DNA from: Russula earlei | Taxonomy: Eukaryota > Basidiomycota > Agaricomycetes > Russulales > Russulaceae | Assembly: GCA_025769875.1 (NCBI GenBank) | Contig: JAGFNK010000193.1 | Coordinates: 1 to 64,000 of the forward strand | DNA length: 64,000 nucleotides | Direction: 5' to 3' | Part shown: positions 21,201 through 32,425 of the stretch, piece after piece | Position numbering within the stretch: the stretch's first letter is position 1 | Layout of the letters: every line of letters starts with the position of its first letter | The notes under the pieces: generated by a model | Database searches by the model: none | The model's input: the letters and a program-made list of their open reading frames with translations, nothing else | What the model was told of the DNA's origin: nothing | Translations under genes and position numbers: made by a program

Positions 21201-21790
21201 CAGGTTTGAGTTCTATGGCGTGATCCTAAACCCGTGGTTTGGGAAACCTCTGGGCCGCCTTCTCGCTGAATACCTTAGAATGACGCCGATAGGCTTCTGG
21301 CACCTGGAAGGTGCTTGCTTTTCCCTCTCCTCCCAAGATGGCATGACCTAGGAACAGTTGTTCATCCTCGGGTGGGCATGCAATGATGGGGAGGTGGCTC
21401 TCATCAATCCATCCGTGGGCCCAGTCAATCCGGGGTTGGAAGGCTGCAAACCAGGGGTATCCAAAGATTGCTTTGTGTTCTCCCAGGTCGGCTAGATAGA
21501 AGCGCATTTGTATCGTTTTCTCGCCTACTCATAGGTTCAGATCCGTATAGGCCTGTATCTCCCCTTGTTTATTAGGTGTCCCATCCACGTTTAACAGGGT
21601 GCGAGGTTCTTTCATTGCGCTCACTGGGAGCCCAAGCTCCCGTGCATAGGAATAATTGAGGAAGTTTTCCGTTGCCCCCGAGTCGAGAAGCGTAGTGGTT
21701 TCAGCCCTCTTGTGATGCGTGTGAAAATAGCATTTAATTGTCATTGACTTTCTCTTAGACAAGTACACATTACGATCACGGTTCCTGATC
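18250..21790 (-). pseudogene. Gy-C pol: protease, RT, RNase H, integrase, chromodomain-like end
   Basis: Protease LLDSGATENF (about 21690), reverse transcriptase with FDIRWGYNNVRIKEGD, VMFFGLTNSPATFQTMM and IYMDDILVA (about 20730), RNase H TDASGYGVGAILSQGG and KALEHWRHHLIGT, integrase HPGRDETKWRVAAQYWW, zinc-binding CDVC, AMDLITQLPKS, and LYLVQWEG-like chromodomain remains (QYLVQWEGQPMSDSTW, about 18500). About eight stops break it; nearly all are TGA where arginine is expected (for example before DPRF, QCVHQ, PLLDL, VGEK), pointing to CGA to TGA. The one TAG stands where the family has Trp (RKWDHA). Confidence 0.92.
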
Positions 21791-21803
21791 CAGGCTGCAC
21801 AGA

Positions 21804-23606
21804 TCAGGCTGAGGGAAAATCTGCTGGGGACATGTTGAGCTGGGTGGCAAGTTCACCCTGTTGCTCGGGTGTAAGCACGTCCAGGCAGTCTCGTATGTCA
21901 TGGATAGGGTCTGGGGCTATGAAGGCCTCCGATTGGGCCTGATCGGTGCTGTGAGTTTCCCATTTGATGGCACAGACATGGGTCTGACTCCTTTGAGGGC
22001 AGTTTTGAGCGAAATGTCCGTCCTTCCCGCATTCGAAGCATGGTCCTCATGGTCGTGCAGGTCGGTTGCGCCGATCGTGGTTTTCTTGTGTCTGCATAAC
22101 GCGCCCATGTGACGGGTAGTTCCCTTGTTGCCCTCGTGGTACGCGGGTTCGGTCTAAATCCATTGGCACTGGTTGGTTTGCCATGGTTCGTGGGGCTGTC
22201 GACGAGTTGTATGGGGACGCAGTCGTCTGTCGCTGATTGGCGAAGAAGGGCTGCCGTGACGTCTGAGCTGCGGGGCGCTGCCACTGCCCGAATGGTCTTG
22301 CTGTGGTGCCGGCAGCGACTCCAGTGATCGCTTCCCTCATTTGCCGTGCTTTGGTGCATTGGATGGCTTTCTCCTTCATGTCGTGGTAGTTGGATGGTAT
22401 GGGGTGAGTAAGCACTTCGGCAATAATTGACCTAGTTAGCCCTTTGAGGAACAGACGGGTGACTGGTTCGTCTCCTTGAGTGTACCCTGCCTCGCGTGCG
22501 AGTTGCTCGAAGTCGGCTATATACTGGTCAATGTGTGGCCACTGCATTTTCAGATTCTCTATCTTCATTTGGGCCCTTTGGGCCCGCTGTGAGTCCATAA
22601 ACTGGGTACGAAATTCGTTTTGGAACTGTTCCCAGACATCGGGGTGATCGTCCACGACCGGGTCGAGGGCGTCGATCCAGTCTCCCATGTCACGCATCCA
22701 CCCCGACACTGCTGGTCCCTTAATGAGGGTGAGGGCAAACGAAGCTTTCCAGATGGGCAAGGTGAAGTTGGGAACTCGTGCGTTGAGTCATAGGTAGGTC
22801 TTCAATTCCTGGAGGAAGTCTTCAGCGAGTGATTGGTCGCCTGTGAAGTCGCAGGGGAGACTGCCATAGGCCTTCGTGTCGCCCGTGCCACCCGGCGGGG
22901 GTGGGGCGTGTCCTCCTGTGGGTGGTCCCAGTGCGGGAGGTCCTGGGGGGGGTGGCCCCTGACCGGGTGGTCCTGGGGGTCCACCGGTCGGGTTTCCTCC
23001 TGGAGGCCCATTTGGTCCTCCTGGCCCTCGGCGTAGGGCATGGCGTAGGGCCGCATTGATTCGCGTGGTCAGGGCCCAATCTGGGTGGACTTGTGTGGAT
23101 GGGGAACTGCCTTGCGGGTCCAGGTTTGCGTCGGGGTCTAGGGTTGTTGACATATACGCTACTGTGGTGGTGGCCATCGTGTATGGGGGCGGGGGTAGTT
23201 CTGTAGTGGGTGAAGTATTTACTGAGGTGTGTCGGATCTGCTGAGTAGTTTGAGTGTCCTCTTGGATATCGTCCAACGACTCAGAGTCCTGAGAGCTGTG
23301 ACTCGGGGTACTTGCGCGATTCGAGTCCCGGTACTTGATCTCCTTATGCCGTTCGCCAATAGCAAGTTGTCCGTCTGCTAGTTGGAATAGTTTGTACCAC
23401 CTATTTCCAAGGCGATAGACTGGTTCTTCAGTGCCGTCGATACGGTTGAAGATGTGGTGGGGGTGTGTAAAGCCTTCTGCTGTGAGGCCTCCTGACCAAA
23501 CGATTCTGGGGTTCGGTGGTGCGTCCTCTTCGTTGGGCGCACTGACAATGACGAGGTCGTCCTCGTTCGGAATGATGGGCAGAAAAGAAGTCGAATCTGA
23601 TGTCAC
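21804..23606 (-). pseudogene. Gy-C gag
   Basis: Gag begins at the edge of the 5' LTR (no ATG at the very start; first in-frame residues TSDSTSFLPII, first clear ATG MATTTVAYM). It has a long Gly/Pro-rich linker (GGPPGPPGQGPPPPGPP), a retrotransposon gag domain (LIKGPAVSGWMRDMGDWID, FRTQFMDSQRAQRA, YIADFEQLAREAGY) and one CCHC zinc knuckle CFECGKDGHFAQNC near 22030. Two TGA stops (TYL*LNAR, ARP*GPC) again replace likely CGA codons. Confidence 0.88.
23588..23598 (-). promoter_or_regulatory. Gy-C primer-binding site, complementary to own RNA 5' end
   Basis: In the minus sense the PBS AGATTCGACTT starts 2 nt after the LTR. Its exact complement AAGTCGAATCT is in the LTR at 23746-23736, 34 nt downstream of the TATATAA start. 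This is the arrangement of Tf1-type self-priming. No tRNA 3' end is needed to explain it. Confidence 0.8.
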
Positions 23607-23909
23607 CGCCGCGTATGGTACTCAGAGTTCGAACGTGGGAACCTTAGGTAAGCGCACGTCCTACGTGGCTTCGAACGAGAGAGAGAGAGAGAAAGTGAAA
23701 AGTGACTGCTATTGTTCGTGGGGGAACATGACAAAAGATTCGACTTGCCCTCTCTTAGGCATAGGACAAGCCTTTATATACACTATCAAATGGCCTCGTG
23801 TCTCCCTCACTACCGTGCTGCGGCACCATATCAAAGCTCGAACAGTCAAACCACGCGACCATTGCGACTTCCCGTGCAACGTGGCCCGCGAGTGGGGCTG
23901 GCGGTGTCA
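23601..23909 (-). repeat. Gy-C 5' LTR with promoter and self-primer
   Basis: 309 bp, TGACACCGCC ... GGTGACA in element sense. TATATAAAGG is followed by a 9-bp imperfect stem (GGCTTGTCC / GGGCAAGTC) whose right arm overlaps the self-primer. Confidence 0.93.
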
Positions 23910-24876
23910 CACTGCCTCCCCCTCAGGCCTCCTCCCTGGGCTCGTCCCACGAGGATGCCCTGCTTGTACCAATGGCTCTGCCTCCCAACGCACCATTCGT
24001 GCCATCCACACAGAGTCACGCCCCGCCCTCCGACTGCATCGCACGAGGACGTCTCAAAGTTCTGAAAGGACACCGCCGGCACCCGAACAGACACCAGCAT
24101 GAGAGGTGACACCTCGGTTACCCCTCGCCCTGTTCCCATGTCCACTCGCGTGCCTCCGCCTCCCGCTGACACCTCGAGTTGGGAACGAACCCCTCATCTC
24201 CAGAAGCCGATGCGGTCAAGCTGTACGCGCCAGCACTGAACCGACTGTCCAGACGCCAGCATTGCACATGGTGGCGCCTTCGCTTGCAGCCCCACACCGA
24301 CATTCACCTCCTCATGCCAGCCAGCCGGACAATCTCGGAGACCAAGCAACCGGTGCAACAGCAATTGATCTACATCAAGCGCACTAGGAGTAGGAGTAAA
24401 ATGCACTGCGTTGGCATCCCCGGCACCGGCACCAGCACCTGCATCCTGGCCACGCAGCCCTCTACGATGCAACCATGCATGCCTCACCAACTTGCCACAC
24501 GGCTCTGAGCAGCTGTCTCGAGCACAGAACAGCTTCCCAAAGTCAGTCACACCCCCAAAGTCAGTCACACCGCCACCGACGCCCTCAACCAAGGTCATTA
24601 TTACAGACACCGCGCCCGCACACAATGGCAACAGCAGCAACAGCGGCAGTGACCACCTCGTCTGCAGTATGGTCCCGCACTATCGCATACACTGACGCGC
24701 AAACATGGCGCCTTGATGCCTCCCTCTAAGCCCACACAAGTCAGCAGCACAACAAAGCGGCAAACACTGATGCCGCCCCAGCGGCGACAACGACCGTCCG
24801 CACTCCTCAGATGCCGCACTCCCCAGCTGTGTTACTCACTTCATGCCGCATGCCATCCAGTTTACGCAGGCACGCC
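23910..24876 (+). other. host segment: GC-rich part, no recognised gene
   Basis: Matches the reverse complement of about 61440-62345. Pro/Arg/Ser-rich frames occur on both strands in both copies but none shows a domain, and the two copies do not preserve one frame clearly better than others. Many CpGs of the right copy appear as TpG or CpA here. Confidence 0.6.
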
Positions 24877-25265
24877 TGTTGTGCAGCATAGAGCACAGCT
24901 AACAGGCCAAGCAACCCACCTTAGAGGTTGTGCTAATGCTCAAGTGATATTGGGGTGTAGAGCAATGTGTATACTCATCTACATGTATGGTATTTATACC
25001 TCTATGACCCAGGGCTGTTCCTAAGTCCAAAAGAGGTGACTACAGGTGTCCACTATATCACGCACTCAGTGATGTGTGATGTGGAAATGTTCTAGACACA
25101 GCATAAGGCTGCATCTTGTGATAGATAGCGTAGTATGTGTAACCCTATTGCCATAAGCGCATATACTAAAGTTCTGTCTAACAAACATGTAACATCCATC
25201 AGTGGATCTTGAGCCTTGTATGAAGGTCTTTGCCTTCTTTGATCCATTCGGGTTCCAGTTCAACA
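24877..25265 (-). repeat. Cp-2 3' LTR (389 bp)
   Basis: TGTTGAACTGG ... GCTGCACAACA in element sense. It differs from the 5' LTR at roughly 20 positions, mostly transitions, many at CpG. Contains GGTATAAATACC as TATA region. Confidence 0.93.
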
Positions 25266-25314
25266 CTCCCCCTTGCTAAGTGCATCAGTAGATGCCATGA
25301 GCATATTCCCACAT

Positions 25315-28300
25315 TCAGGGGTAGAACGTTAGTCCTAGTTGCTCCCTGAATTTGAGGAACTTGATGCAACCAAGGTTCTTGGTGAACATGTTGGCCAGGT
25401 TATTAGCCCCTTCAATAAAGAATAGCTCCACCTGTTTATTTTGTATTACTTCACGAATGAAGTGATAGTGCAAATCAATGTGTTTGATGTGCTTTTCTTG
25501 CACAGGGTTGGAGGCTAAGAATATTGAGCCTTGGTTATCACTGAACAGTGGGATGGGAGCAAGATTGATGCAAAGTTCTGTTAGTAAGGATTTGATCCAA
25601 ACTAACTGTCTGCTTGTGTCAGAGAGCGACATGTACTCAGCTTCTGTGGAGGAGAGTGCAACTGTTCTCTGTGCTCGTGAGTTCCACAAAAATATTGCTC
25701 CAGCCAGGTTCACCATATAGCCTGTAGTGGACTTCCGATTTGTCGGATCTGAAGCCCAGTCAGAGTCAGCATATGCCATCAAGCCGCCATTAGATGGTCC
25801 ATCATAGACCAAGGCATAATTGGCGGTTCCCAAGAGGTATCAGCAAATGTAGAATGTGTGATTTAAATGATCCTCTGAGGGATTGGCAGTGTGTTGTGAC
25901 AACTTTGTGACAGCAAAGGCTATGTCTGGACGTGTTCCAAGAATTATGTATAGGAGTGATCCTATAACTTGCTGGAATTTTGACCGCAAGGCTGGGTCAG
26001 CAGCGGAAGTGTTGGGAGAGGGGTGATAGCCCTCTGGTAACGGAGTAGGAGCAGGGTTTGCATTAAGCAAGTTGAAATGCTGCAGCACTTTCTTTAGATA
26101 TTCAGTCTGGTCCAGATGTATCTGGCCGGACTTGCATTGAATGCGCATGCATAGAAATTCTTGGGCATCACCCAGATCTTGACATTCCCAGAGCTTCATG
26201 AAGCGCTCCTTAGTTTTGTTGATTTGTTTTTTGTCTGCTCCAAAGAAGAGCACATCATCAATGTAGACGATGGCTATGATGCTCTTGTCCTTGCTAACAA
26301 AGAGCCAAGAGTCAGACATAAGGTGAATAAGGCCAAGCAAGGCCATGGACTTGTCAAGGGCTTTCCACCATGCAAGTGCTGCTTGCTTGAGTCCATATAT
26401 TGCACGTTTAAGGCGCATGACTTTACGCTCTTGGCCTTTTATTTTGAAGCCCTCGGGCTGCTCCATATAGAGCTCTTCATCGAGCTCACCATAGAGAAAG
26501 GTAGTCTTGACGTCTAGTCCACTAATGTGCCAATTTTTAAGCACTGCAAGTGCAATCATCAGGCGGACTGTCTCAAACCGTACCATGGGTGAGAATATTT
26601 CATCATAGTCAATGCCTTCTACTTGGGGGAAGCCTTTGGCGACTAGTCTGGCTTTTTTATGACCATCAGACTTAAGGTAGAACACCCATCTATTTTTGAT
26701 TATTTTGCGATCCTTGGGAGGATCAACTAGTTTGAAGACTTTGCATCTGCGGAGGGATTCCAACTCCTCATGACAAGCATCTTTCCATTCCTTTTGGAGT
26801 TCACTTGGCATTCGCAGAATGTCCCTAAAGGTCCATTCACGAATCTTCGCAGTATCAGGTGCTTCCGAACTTAGTGGAACTGCTTGGGCGAGCAAATAGT
26901 TCAGAAATTTGACTCCCCCTTCCCTTGCAAGACATAGAATGTCTTCTACCTCATCCTCAGAGGCTTGTGGCAGTTGATCGTCAAGGATGACAGGAGGGTA
27001 AGGGCCTGGTGCGGCCGATCCTGACGTACTATCCTTGCCAGAGCTACCAGGTTGGTTTTCTGTCATTGTTCTCCATGTGCATGTGCACCAAATGTCTTTT
27101 TCCACTGCTGTGGGGTGTCTGCATTCACCATAGACGTTGCCAGGATGGGTAGGTACTTTCCTCAACTGCTGAGACCTTTGAAGAGGTACAGGTTCTTCAA
27201 CAGGAGGAGGGGATGTTGTAGGAGGGACAGGTGTTTGCTCGCGTTCCTCTTCTTCTGGTGCCTGTATAGGCTGCTCATTCTCCTCACTTTTAATTGTAGG
27301 GAATGGGTTGTCAACACCAGGAATGGTGTCTTCAACAGGTTGTTGTGGTAGTTCCTCATGTGGTTCATTAATCCACGTGGTACCTTTAGTGCGCGCTTTG
27401 TCGCATTTGGGGTACAGGGTCTCATCATACAGGGCGGTAGCATTTGTGTAAAGCATGTTATTTGGGAGCCTCATGAAGAGTGAGGCTTTGATCCCCTCAG
27501 TATGACCAAGGTAGATCATTAGCTCGCTTTTAGGCGAAAACTTGTTGACTTGATGCGTTTCTGGTATGTGCACATATGCACCACAACCAAATACTCTGAG
27601 GTGTGAGATATCAGGGACCTCGTTCTTTAGGACTTTGTAGGGTGTATGCCATTGAAGGTGTCTGGCAGGTGTCCTATTGTAACAGTGTGTCCCATGATTC
27701 ACTGCAAATTCCCGCCAGGAGGGAGGTAGACAAGCTTCAAGGTGCATTGCCTGAGCTTTGTCCATTACAGTGCGCATAAAGCGCTCTGCACGTCCATTCT
27801 GTTGTGGAGTGTATGGGGCACTTTGCAGGATTTTAATTCCTTCGTCCTTTAGGATGTTATCAAAGGCCTTGGATTTGTACTCTCTGCCAGCATCGGACAT
27901 CCACTCTTTGATTCCTGCTTTGTATTGGTTCTTGACCATAGCAAGGAATTGCTTGACAGCCATTATGGTCAACTTTTTATTTTTTAGGAGTGTGATCCAT
28001 GAATAGGAGGAATAATCGTCAATGAAGCTGACAAAATATTTGTACTTATGATACAACTTCACAGGGAAACTCTTAAGGTCCGAGTGAATATGCTCGAATG
28101 GTGCTGAAGCACAAGTTTCAGAAGGGGGGTGTGCAGATGCAGGCATCTTGCCTTGTGCGCAGCCAGGGACATACCGGCTGTTCCTGAGGGATTTTCAGGT
28201 CTTCAGGGAGACCCTTGGTATGTGTCTTTGCATGTGACATGACATCCTTAGATGGGTGGCCAAGGCGTCAGTGAATGACATCATAATCTACCACGTAGAT

Positions 28301-28807
28301 TAGAGAATGCGCTTGCGCACTTTCAATTGAGGCATCTAACCAATATGTGGTTTGACCTGGGAATAAGGGGTAAGAAGACAGGATTATATGTCCATCCTCT
28401 CATAGGGAAATATGTTTATTGTTCCCTAATGCATGCATCCCTTGTTGTAAAAACTCCCCCATAGATAATATCCGAGTGTTAATTTTTGGAATATAAAGGA
28501 CAGGAGAAATGCACGTGACAACCATTTTAGAGTTGACAGTGTGCCAAAGCAACACAGCGCCTTTGCCTTCCACATAGATTGTGTTATTGGCAGTTTTAAC
28601 AGGGGATCTTTTGTGTGGCAAAGCCGGCGTATACTCTATAAAGTCTTTTATTTCAAAGGTGAAGTGTGTGGACACACCAGAGTCTAGGAGCCATAAGGAT
28701 CCCATTTTACTCAAGTCATGCTTTCCTCTACATCTCAAGCAATTTTTGTTACATTCACTTTGAAGGGAAAGTAGTCCCTTCGCCAATTTGTACATTGTAT
28801 GATACAA
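25315..28807 (-). pseudogene. Cp-2 pol: protease, integrase, RT, RNase H
   Basis: Protease WLLDSGVSTHFT (about 28690); integrase from about 28250 with the core at 28146-27700 (FIDDYSSYSW, DAGREY, APYTPQQNGRAERFMRT); reverse transcriptase WVFYLKSDGHKKARLVAKGF, ISGLDVKTTFLYGELDEELYM and IVYIDDVLFFG (YIDD, about 26260); RNase H ADSDWASDPTNRKSTTGY and KHIDLHYHFIRE. Defects are few: TGA near 28398, a TGA replacing Trp in the LGHP motif (about 28270), one extra C near 28173 that breaks CPGCAQGK, and TGA (likely from CGA) near 25838. Thus a recently active element. Confidence 0.92.
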
Positions 28808-30170
28808 GCGAACATGTTTTAGACATATCTAGCCCACTTTGGGGCTGGGGAGATGCTAAAAGGTTCTTTAGCAAGTGAAAGGAGAGAGGGAGGCACACAC
28901 ATGCTTCATTATCTTTGGGGTCGCTGCCCCAATCAAGCGCTTCATCTGATGGAGTCGGAGCACGCTCAGGGGTGGCAGCACCTTCTGGGATACCGTCATA
29001 TATGTCGAATAAATCCAACATATTTGTTTGCGCGAAGTCGCCATCATCCTGGTCCATAGGCTCAGGGACGGGCAACGATAGTTTGACTGCACTTGATGAG
29101 GCAGTGGATTGAGTCGAGATCTGCTGCTTGAGGGTCTTGACTGTCTGTATAGTGGGAGTTATCCCAAGATCATCAGCAAGATCAAGTGCTTTGTTTAAGG
29201 CCTTGTAAGGGCTGTGAGTGCGTTTGCGAGGGTCAGTCGCAGTTGGGATGGTACGTTGTTGGATCCCCGAAGGACCCAGATGGGCGATAGTGGTAATGGT
29301 TGGGAGTGGGAGTGCGGCAATGTCCGCAATGTGAGAGTGTCTGGGACCATGGCCTTGATTGGCTTTCTCCTTGCCTTTCCCTTTTCCTTTGCTGCTGTGC
29401 TTACCACGCTGGCGCTTGTCCTTATCTTCATTGCGCTTGGGCTTATTGCCCTGCTGCTGATTGGAGAAGGAGGGGTCACCGTGCTTGCGCTTGACAGCTG
29501 AAAGCTTCTGCACACTGTGCTTCTTACTTGTTCCACAATTGATCTCAGTTTGATATTGAGAGACAATAGCCTCTCGGACATCCTTAGCGTTAAGGTCGAC
29601 CAGTTCATATGCCTGAGTGACAATGTGGACAAGCATTTCCCATTTCTGGGGAATGGCAGCAAGTATGATGAGTGCCTGCAAGGTGTCAGGGACTGGAAGG
29701 GAGGAGGCGGTGAGATGCTGGAATGCAGCATGTATCTGATCCAATTGTGGGCCAGGGTGTTGGCTCGGGTTAATGCAGATGGAAATGGCTTCTTTAAAGT
29801 TTTTATAGATACTAGTGGTAGTCGCCGTGCCATAAAGGGTTTCAAGGCAATTCCAGATAGTTTTGGCGTTATCCAGGGTTGTGAGATCCTGCTGGATTGC
29901 GATGCTAGATCGAAGAACAATGTGGCCAACTGCCATATCATTCCCTTTGTTCCATTCTTTCACAGCTGCTAGAGTGACAGCCTGGGCAGCAATGTCTTCA
30001 GGAAAAGGTGCCTGAGGAAGTGCAGGGATGGTTGGCAGATCAAATGTGCCATTGCAATAACCCCATAGTCCAACGGACATAAGGTAGGCTTTCATAGCCT
30101 TTGACCAAATACCATAGTTAGCACCATCAAGGATGGGAACAACAGGGGCAGAGGGTTGAGATGACGACAT
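28755..30170 (-). CDS. Cp-2 gag, 471 residues, intact
   Basis: Copia gag beginning MSSSQPSAPVVPILDGANY and GIWSKAMKAYLMSVGLWGY, followed by the UBN2-like helical region (KTIWNCLETLYGTATTTSIY, LIILAAIPQKWEML) and a Lys-rich tail (KGKGKGKEKA). No CCHC knuckle is visible. It overlaps the protease-containing frame by about 50 nt; pol is in the +1 register relative to gag, so frameshifting or a mutation separates them. ATG is at 30170, about 170 bases inside the 5' LTR. Confidence 0.88.
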   Translation of the reverse strand: MSSSQPSAPVVPILDGANYGIWSKAMKAYLMSVGLWGYCNGTFDLPTIPALPQAPFPEDIAAQAVTLAAVKEWNKGNDMAVGHIVLRSSIAIQQDLTTLDNAKTIWNCLETLYGTATTTSIYKNFKEAISICINPSQHPGPQLDQIHAAFQHLTASSLPVPDTLQALIILAAIPQKWEMLVHIVTQAYELVDLNAKDVREAIVSQYQTEINCGTSKKHSVQKLSAVKRKHGDPSFSNQQQGNKPKRNEDKDKRQRGKHSSKGKGKGKEKANQGHGPRHSHIADIAALPLPTITTIAHLGPSGIQQRTIPTATDPRKRTHSPYKALNKALDLADDLGITPTIQTVKTLKQQISTQSTASSSAVKLSLPVPEPMDQDDGDFAQTNMLDLFDIYDGIPEGAATPERAPTPSDEALDWGSDPKDNEACVCLPLSFHLLKNLLASPQPQSGLDMSKTCSLVSYNVQIGEGTTFPSK

Positions 30171-30339
30171 AATGGCTGTTAGAAAGGGGCTTAGAGGTCA
30201 TCAGTAAGAGTATTGTATTCAAACAAGCCGACATAGTCTCCCCATAGGGTAGACTAGCTTCGCCACAGCATGCAGGCTTCAGGGATGCTTCGCCATCATT
30301 GCAGCCAATGAAGGCACATGGCTTGCAGGGCCCATAACC

Positions 30340-30725
30340 TGTTGTGCAGCATAGAGCGCAGCTAACAGGCCAAGCAACCCACCTTAGATGTTGTGCTAAT
30401 GCTCAAGTGATATTGGGGTGTAGAGCGATGTGTATACTCATCTACATGTATGGTATTTATACCTCTATGACCCAGGGCTGTTCCTAAGTCCGAAAAGAGG
30501 TGACTACAGGTGTCCACTATATCATGCGCTCAGTGACACATGATGTGGAAATGTTCTAGATGCAGCATAAGGCTGCATCTTGTGATAGATAGCATAGTAT
30601 GCGTAACCCTATTGCCATAAGCACATATACTAAAGTTCTGTCTAACACGTAACATCCATCAGCAGATCTTGAACCTTGTATGAAGGTCTTTGCCTTCTTT
30701 GATCCATTCGGGTTCTGGTTCAACA
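30340..30725 (-). repeat. Cp-2 5' LTR (386 bp) and putative PBS
   Basis: In element sense ends GCTGCACAACA and is followed by GGTTATGGGCCC, the presumed primer-binding site (30328-30339). No 11-nt self-complement to the LTR is seen, so priming is probably by a tRNA fragment. Confidence 0.85.
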
Positions 30726-30823
30726 ACGCCTGGTTCAACGGCGCTAAAGTCACTACCTCCAAATCCACGCCCATGCTCAAACTATCTGCTTCTACCACTT
30801 TGTGCCAATGGCCTCCACCTATG

Positions 30824-30870
30824 ACACCCAAAAGCGAAAGCTTCAGGCTGAAGCTTTCGCTTTTGGGTGT
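30824..30870. repeat. 47-bp near-perfect palindrome, left copy
   Basis: Arms of 23 bases (ACACCCAAAAGCGAAAGCTT plus CAG) around one central base. The same palindrome is at 61282-61328 in the inverted host segment with one arm change, so it predates the duplication. Confidence 0.85.
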
Positions 30871-30904
30871 TTGACCGAGAACGGTCATTATTTCGACCCC
30901 CCGG

Positions 30905-31865
30905 TGTCAAGACTCACTGTTGAACTATCCAGTTCAAGAGCGAGGGATAAGCTCGAAGACGAGTCGGTAGACGTCCAAGACGGCGTGGGCAAGAAGTAGA
31001 GTCCAGAGTAGTAACAAATACCAGAGGGGTATTGTTACTGTGAGAGTAGAACAATCACGCAGGGAAGAGGCCAGAGTGGTCACAAGGGGATGGTCCTTAA
31101 AGGAGTATCCCAGGGATGGAGAGTGCCGTAAACAAATGGACAGTCTGAGGACTGTCCGCTACTTTATTGAGCGCTTATATACTACAAGAGAGCTGCTAAA
31201 TAGGGAACAAGTCATAACCTTGTTATCAAGCACAATAGAGTGATGAGTAAGAAGTCGGAGGACGCTTACTGAGCATGCTCAGTCATGCTCAGTAAGCTGC
31301 TGAGTAAGAAGCTTCTCTTGATGAGTAAGAGCTTCCATTGTCCACATGTTCACTGCTTTAGTACACGTGCAAGCACCTGATTCATTTCCTGTTAGTTAGT
31401 TTAGGGCCGGTCATTTGAGGACTTGTAGTTTGGTTATGGGATAGTGTTATCTTATAAGGCCCTTATATAGTTCTATTAGGGTCCTTAGAGTCGACCCTAA
31501 TACTTCTATTAAGGTCCTTAGTGTTGCCTTATAGTTCGTTCTATAGTTATTAGAGTTGGTCTAATAACGCGTTATAGGGCCTTTGATACTAGGTTAGTAC
31601 CTATTGTAGAGTTCCTAGGGTCGTTCCAAATGGTCCTTAGGAAGGCTCTAATACTGTCCTTAGTTGCTAGAAGGGTTGCCTTTAATTGGGGCTTGCTGTA
31701 TGTCGATTGTGCCGAGAATCGCTCGCGCAACAATGCGCGCGCGATATTGTGGACACCTCTACTCACCCCTTTTGCTCGTGTGAACAGGGTGGCATCATAG
31801 AGGCTGGGTTTCCTCCTATAAGGAAGGGTCCTTCAAGGGCCCTCTCCGGGGAATGGTTCATGACA
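30905..31865 (-). mobile_element. S1 solo LTR (961 bp)
   Basis: TGTCAAGACTCAC ... GGTTCATGACA between CCCGG duplications (30900-30904, 31866-31870); the empty site is present at about 61252 in the inverted copy. Promoter reads on the minus strand: TATATAA followed by a perfect GGACAGTC/GACTGTCC hairpin. A 16-bp palindrome ACTGAGCATGCTCAGT lies at 31268-31283. Confidence 0.95.
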
Positions 31866-32088
31866 CCCGGCTGGTGGCGTAAGGGGAATCTCGGTGCTGC
31901 GTTTGAAACTGGACAGAACACCCGACTTCATGTGCGTGCTATGCATGCAAATCAAACGTCCGATCTCATCCGACCGCGTTTCGCAGACCCCGACTTGGCG
32001 TGCGTGCTCTCTGATGGACCATGGCCAACACCAACTTGGACATTTACTAGAACATTCCCATCACTTTCCCCTTTCCCAACTTGCAAAA
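31866..32088 (+). other. host segment, outer end of left copy
   Basis: Matches the reverse complement of about 61031-61255 and then diverges after AACTTGCAAAAG, marking one breakpoint of the inverted duplication. Confidence 0.75.
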
Positions 32089-32425
32089 GTAGATTAACTT
32101 AGGAAACTCAATATTGAGAATCATTTTCGAATATCCGAGACCCCATCTATCCAGCTTCTTCGTCATTCTTTCTTCCCCTGTCCTCAGTTTCGATTCTCGG
32201 ACGAACACTCTCGCCAAGCCCACATAAGTAGCCCTCAATCCATGGCACCTGTTGTTGTGAAATGCAACCACAGATAGAGGGACCTCAGAGGAGGTGCTTA
32301 GTCATTGCCACCCTCTTGGGTCCAACTTGTGGGTTCAACACTATGTGACCCAACCTGGGGACCTCAGAGGAGGGGGTTGACATGTGCTCACATGATTCCC
32401 TATATCCTGGTGCAATTAAGAAAAT
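32089..32425. other. unassigned DNA with a short direct repeat
   Basis: GGGACCTCAGAGGAGG occurs at about 32279 and 32361. The interval may be the body of the tRNA-derived repeat that ends at 32497 (minus sense). Confidence 0.35.

Larger units (their letters stand above)
17188..23909 (-). mobile_element. Gy-C, complete gypsy element (6722 bp)
   Basis: Bounded by two 309-bp LTRs and the target duplication CACTG (17183-17187, 23910-23914). The empty site is present in the inverted copy near 62350. Order in the minus sense: 5' LTR, PBS, gag, pol (protease, RT, RNase H, integrase, chromodomain-like), post-pol ORF, 3' LTR. Confidence 0.97.
24877..30725 (-). mobile_element. Cp-2, complete copia element (5849 bp)
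   Basis: Two LTRs and target duplication ACGCC (24872-24876, 30726-30730). Minus-sense order: 5' LTR, gag, protease, integrase, RT, RNase H, polypurine tract (AGCAAGGGGGAG, about 25266-25277), 3' LTR. This is the copia gene order. Confidence 0.97.

Noticed and set aside
18250..21790. Alternative genetic code with TGA read as Arg
   Set aside because: Sister copies have CGA at the same sites and other genes end normally at TGA; mutation explains it.
23670..23700. (GA)n microsatellite as an independent feature
   Set aside because: Part of the Gy-C LTR leader, present in both LTRs.
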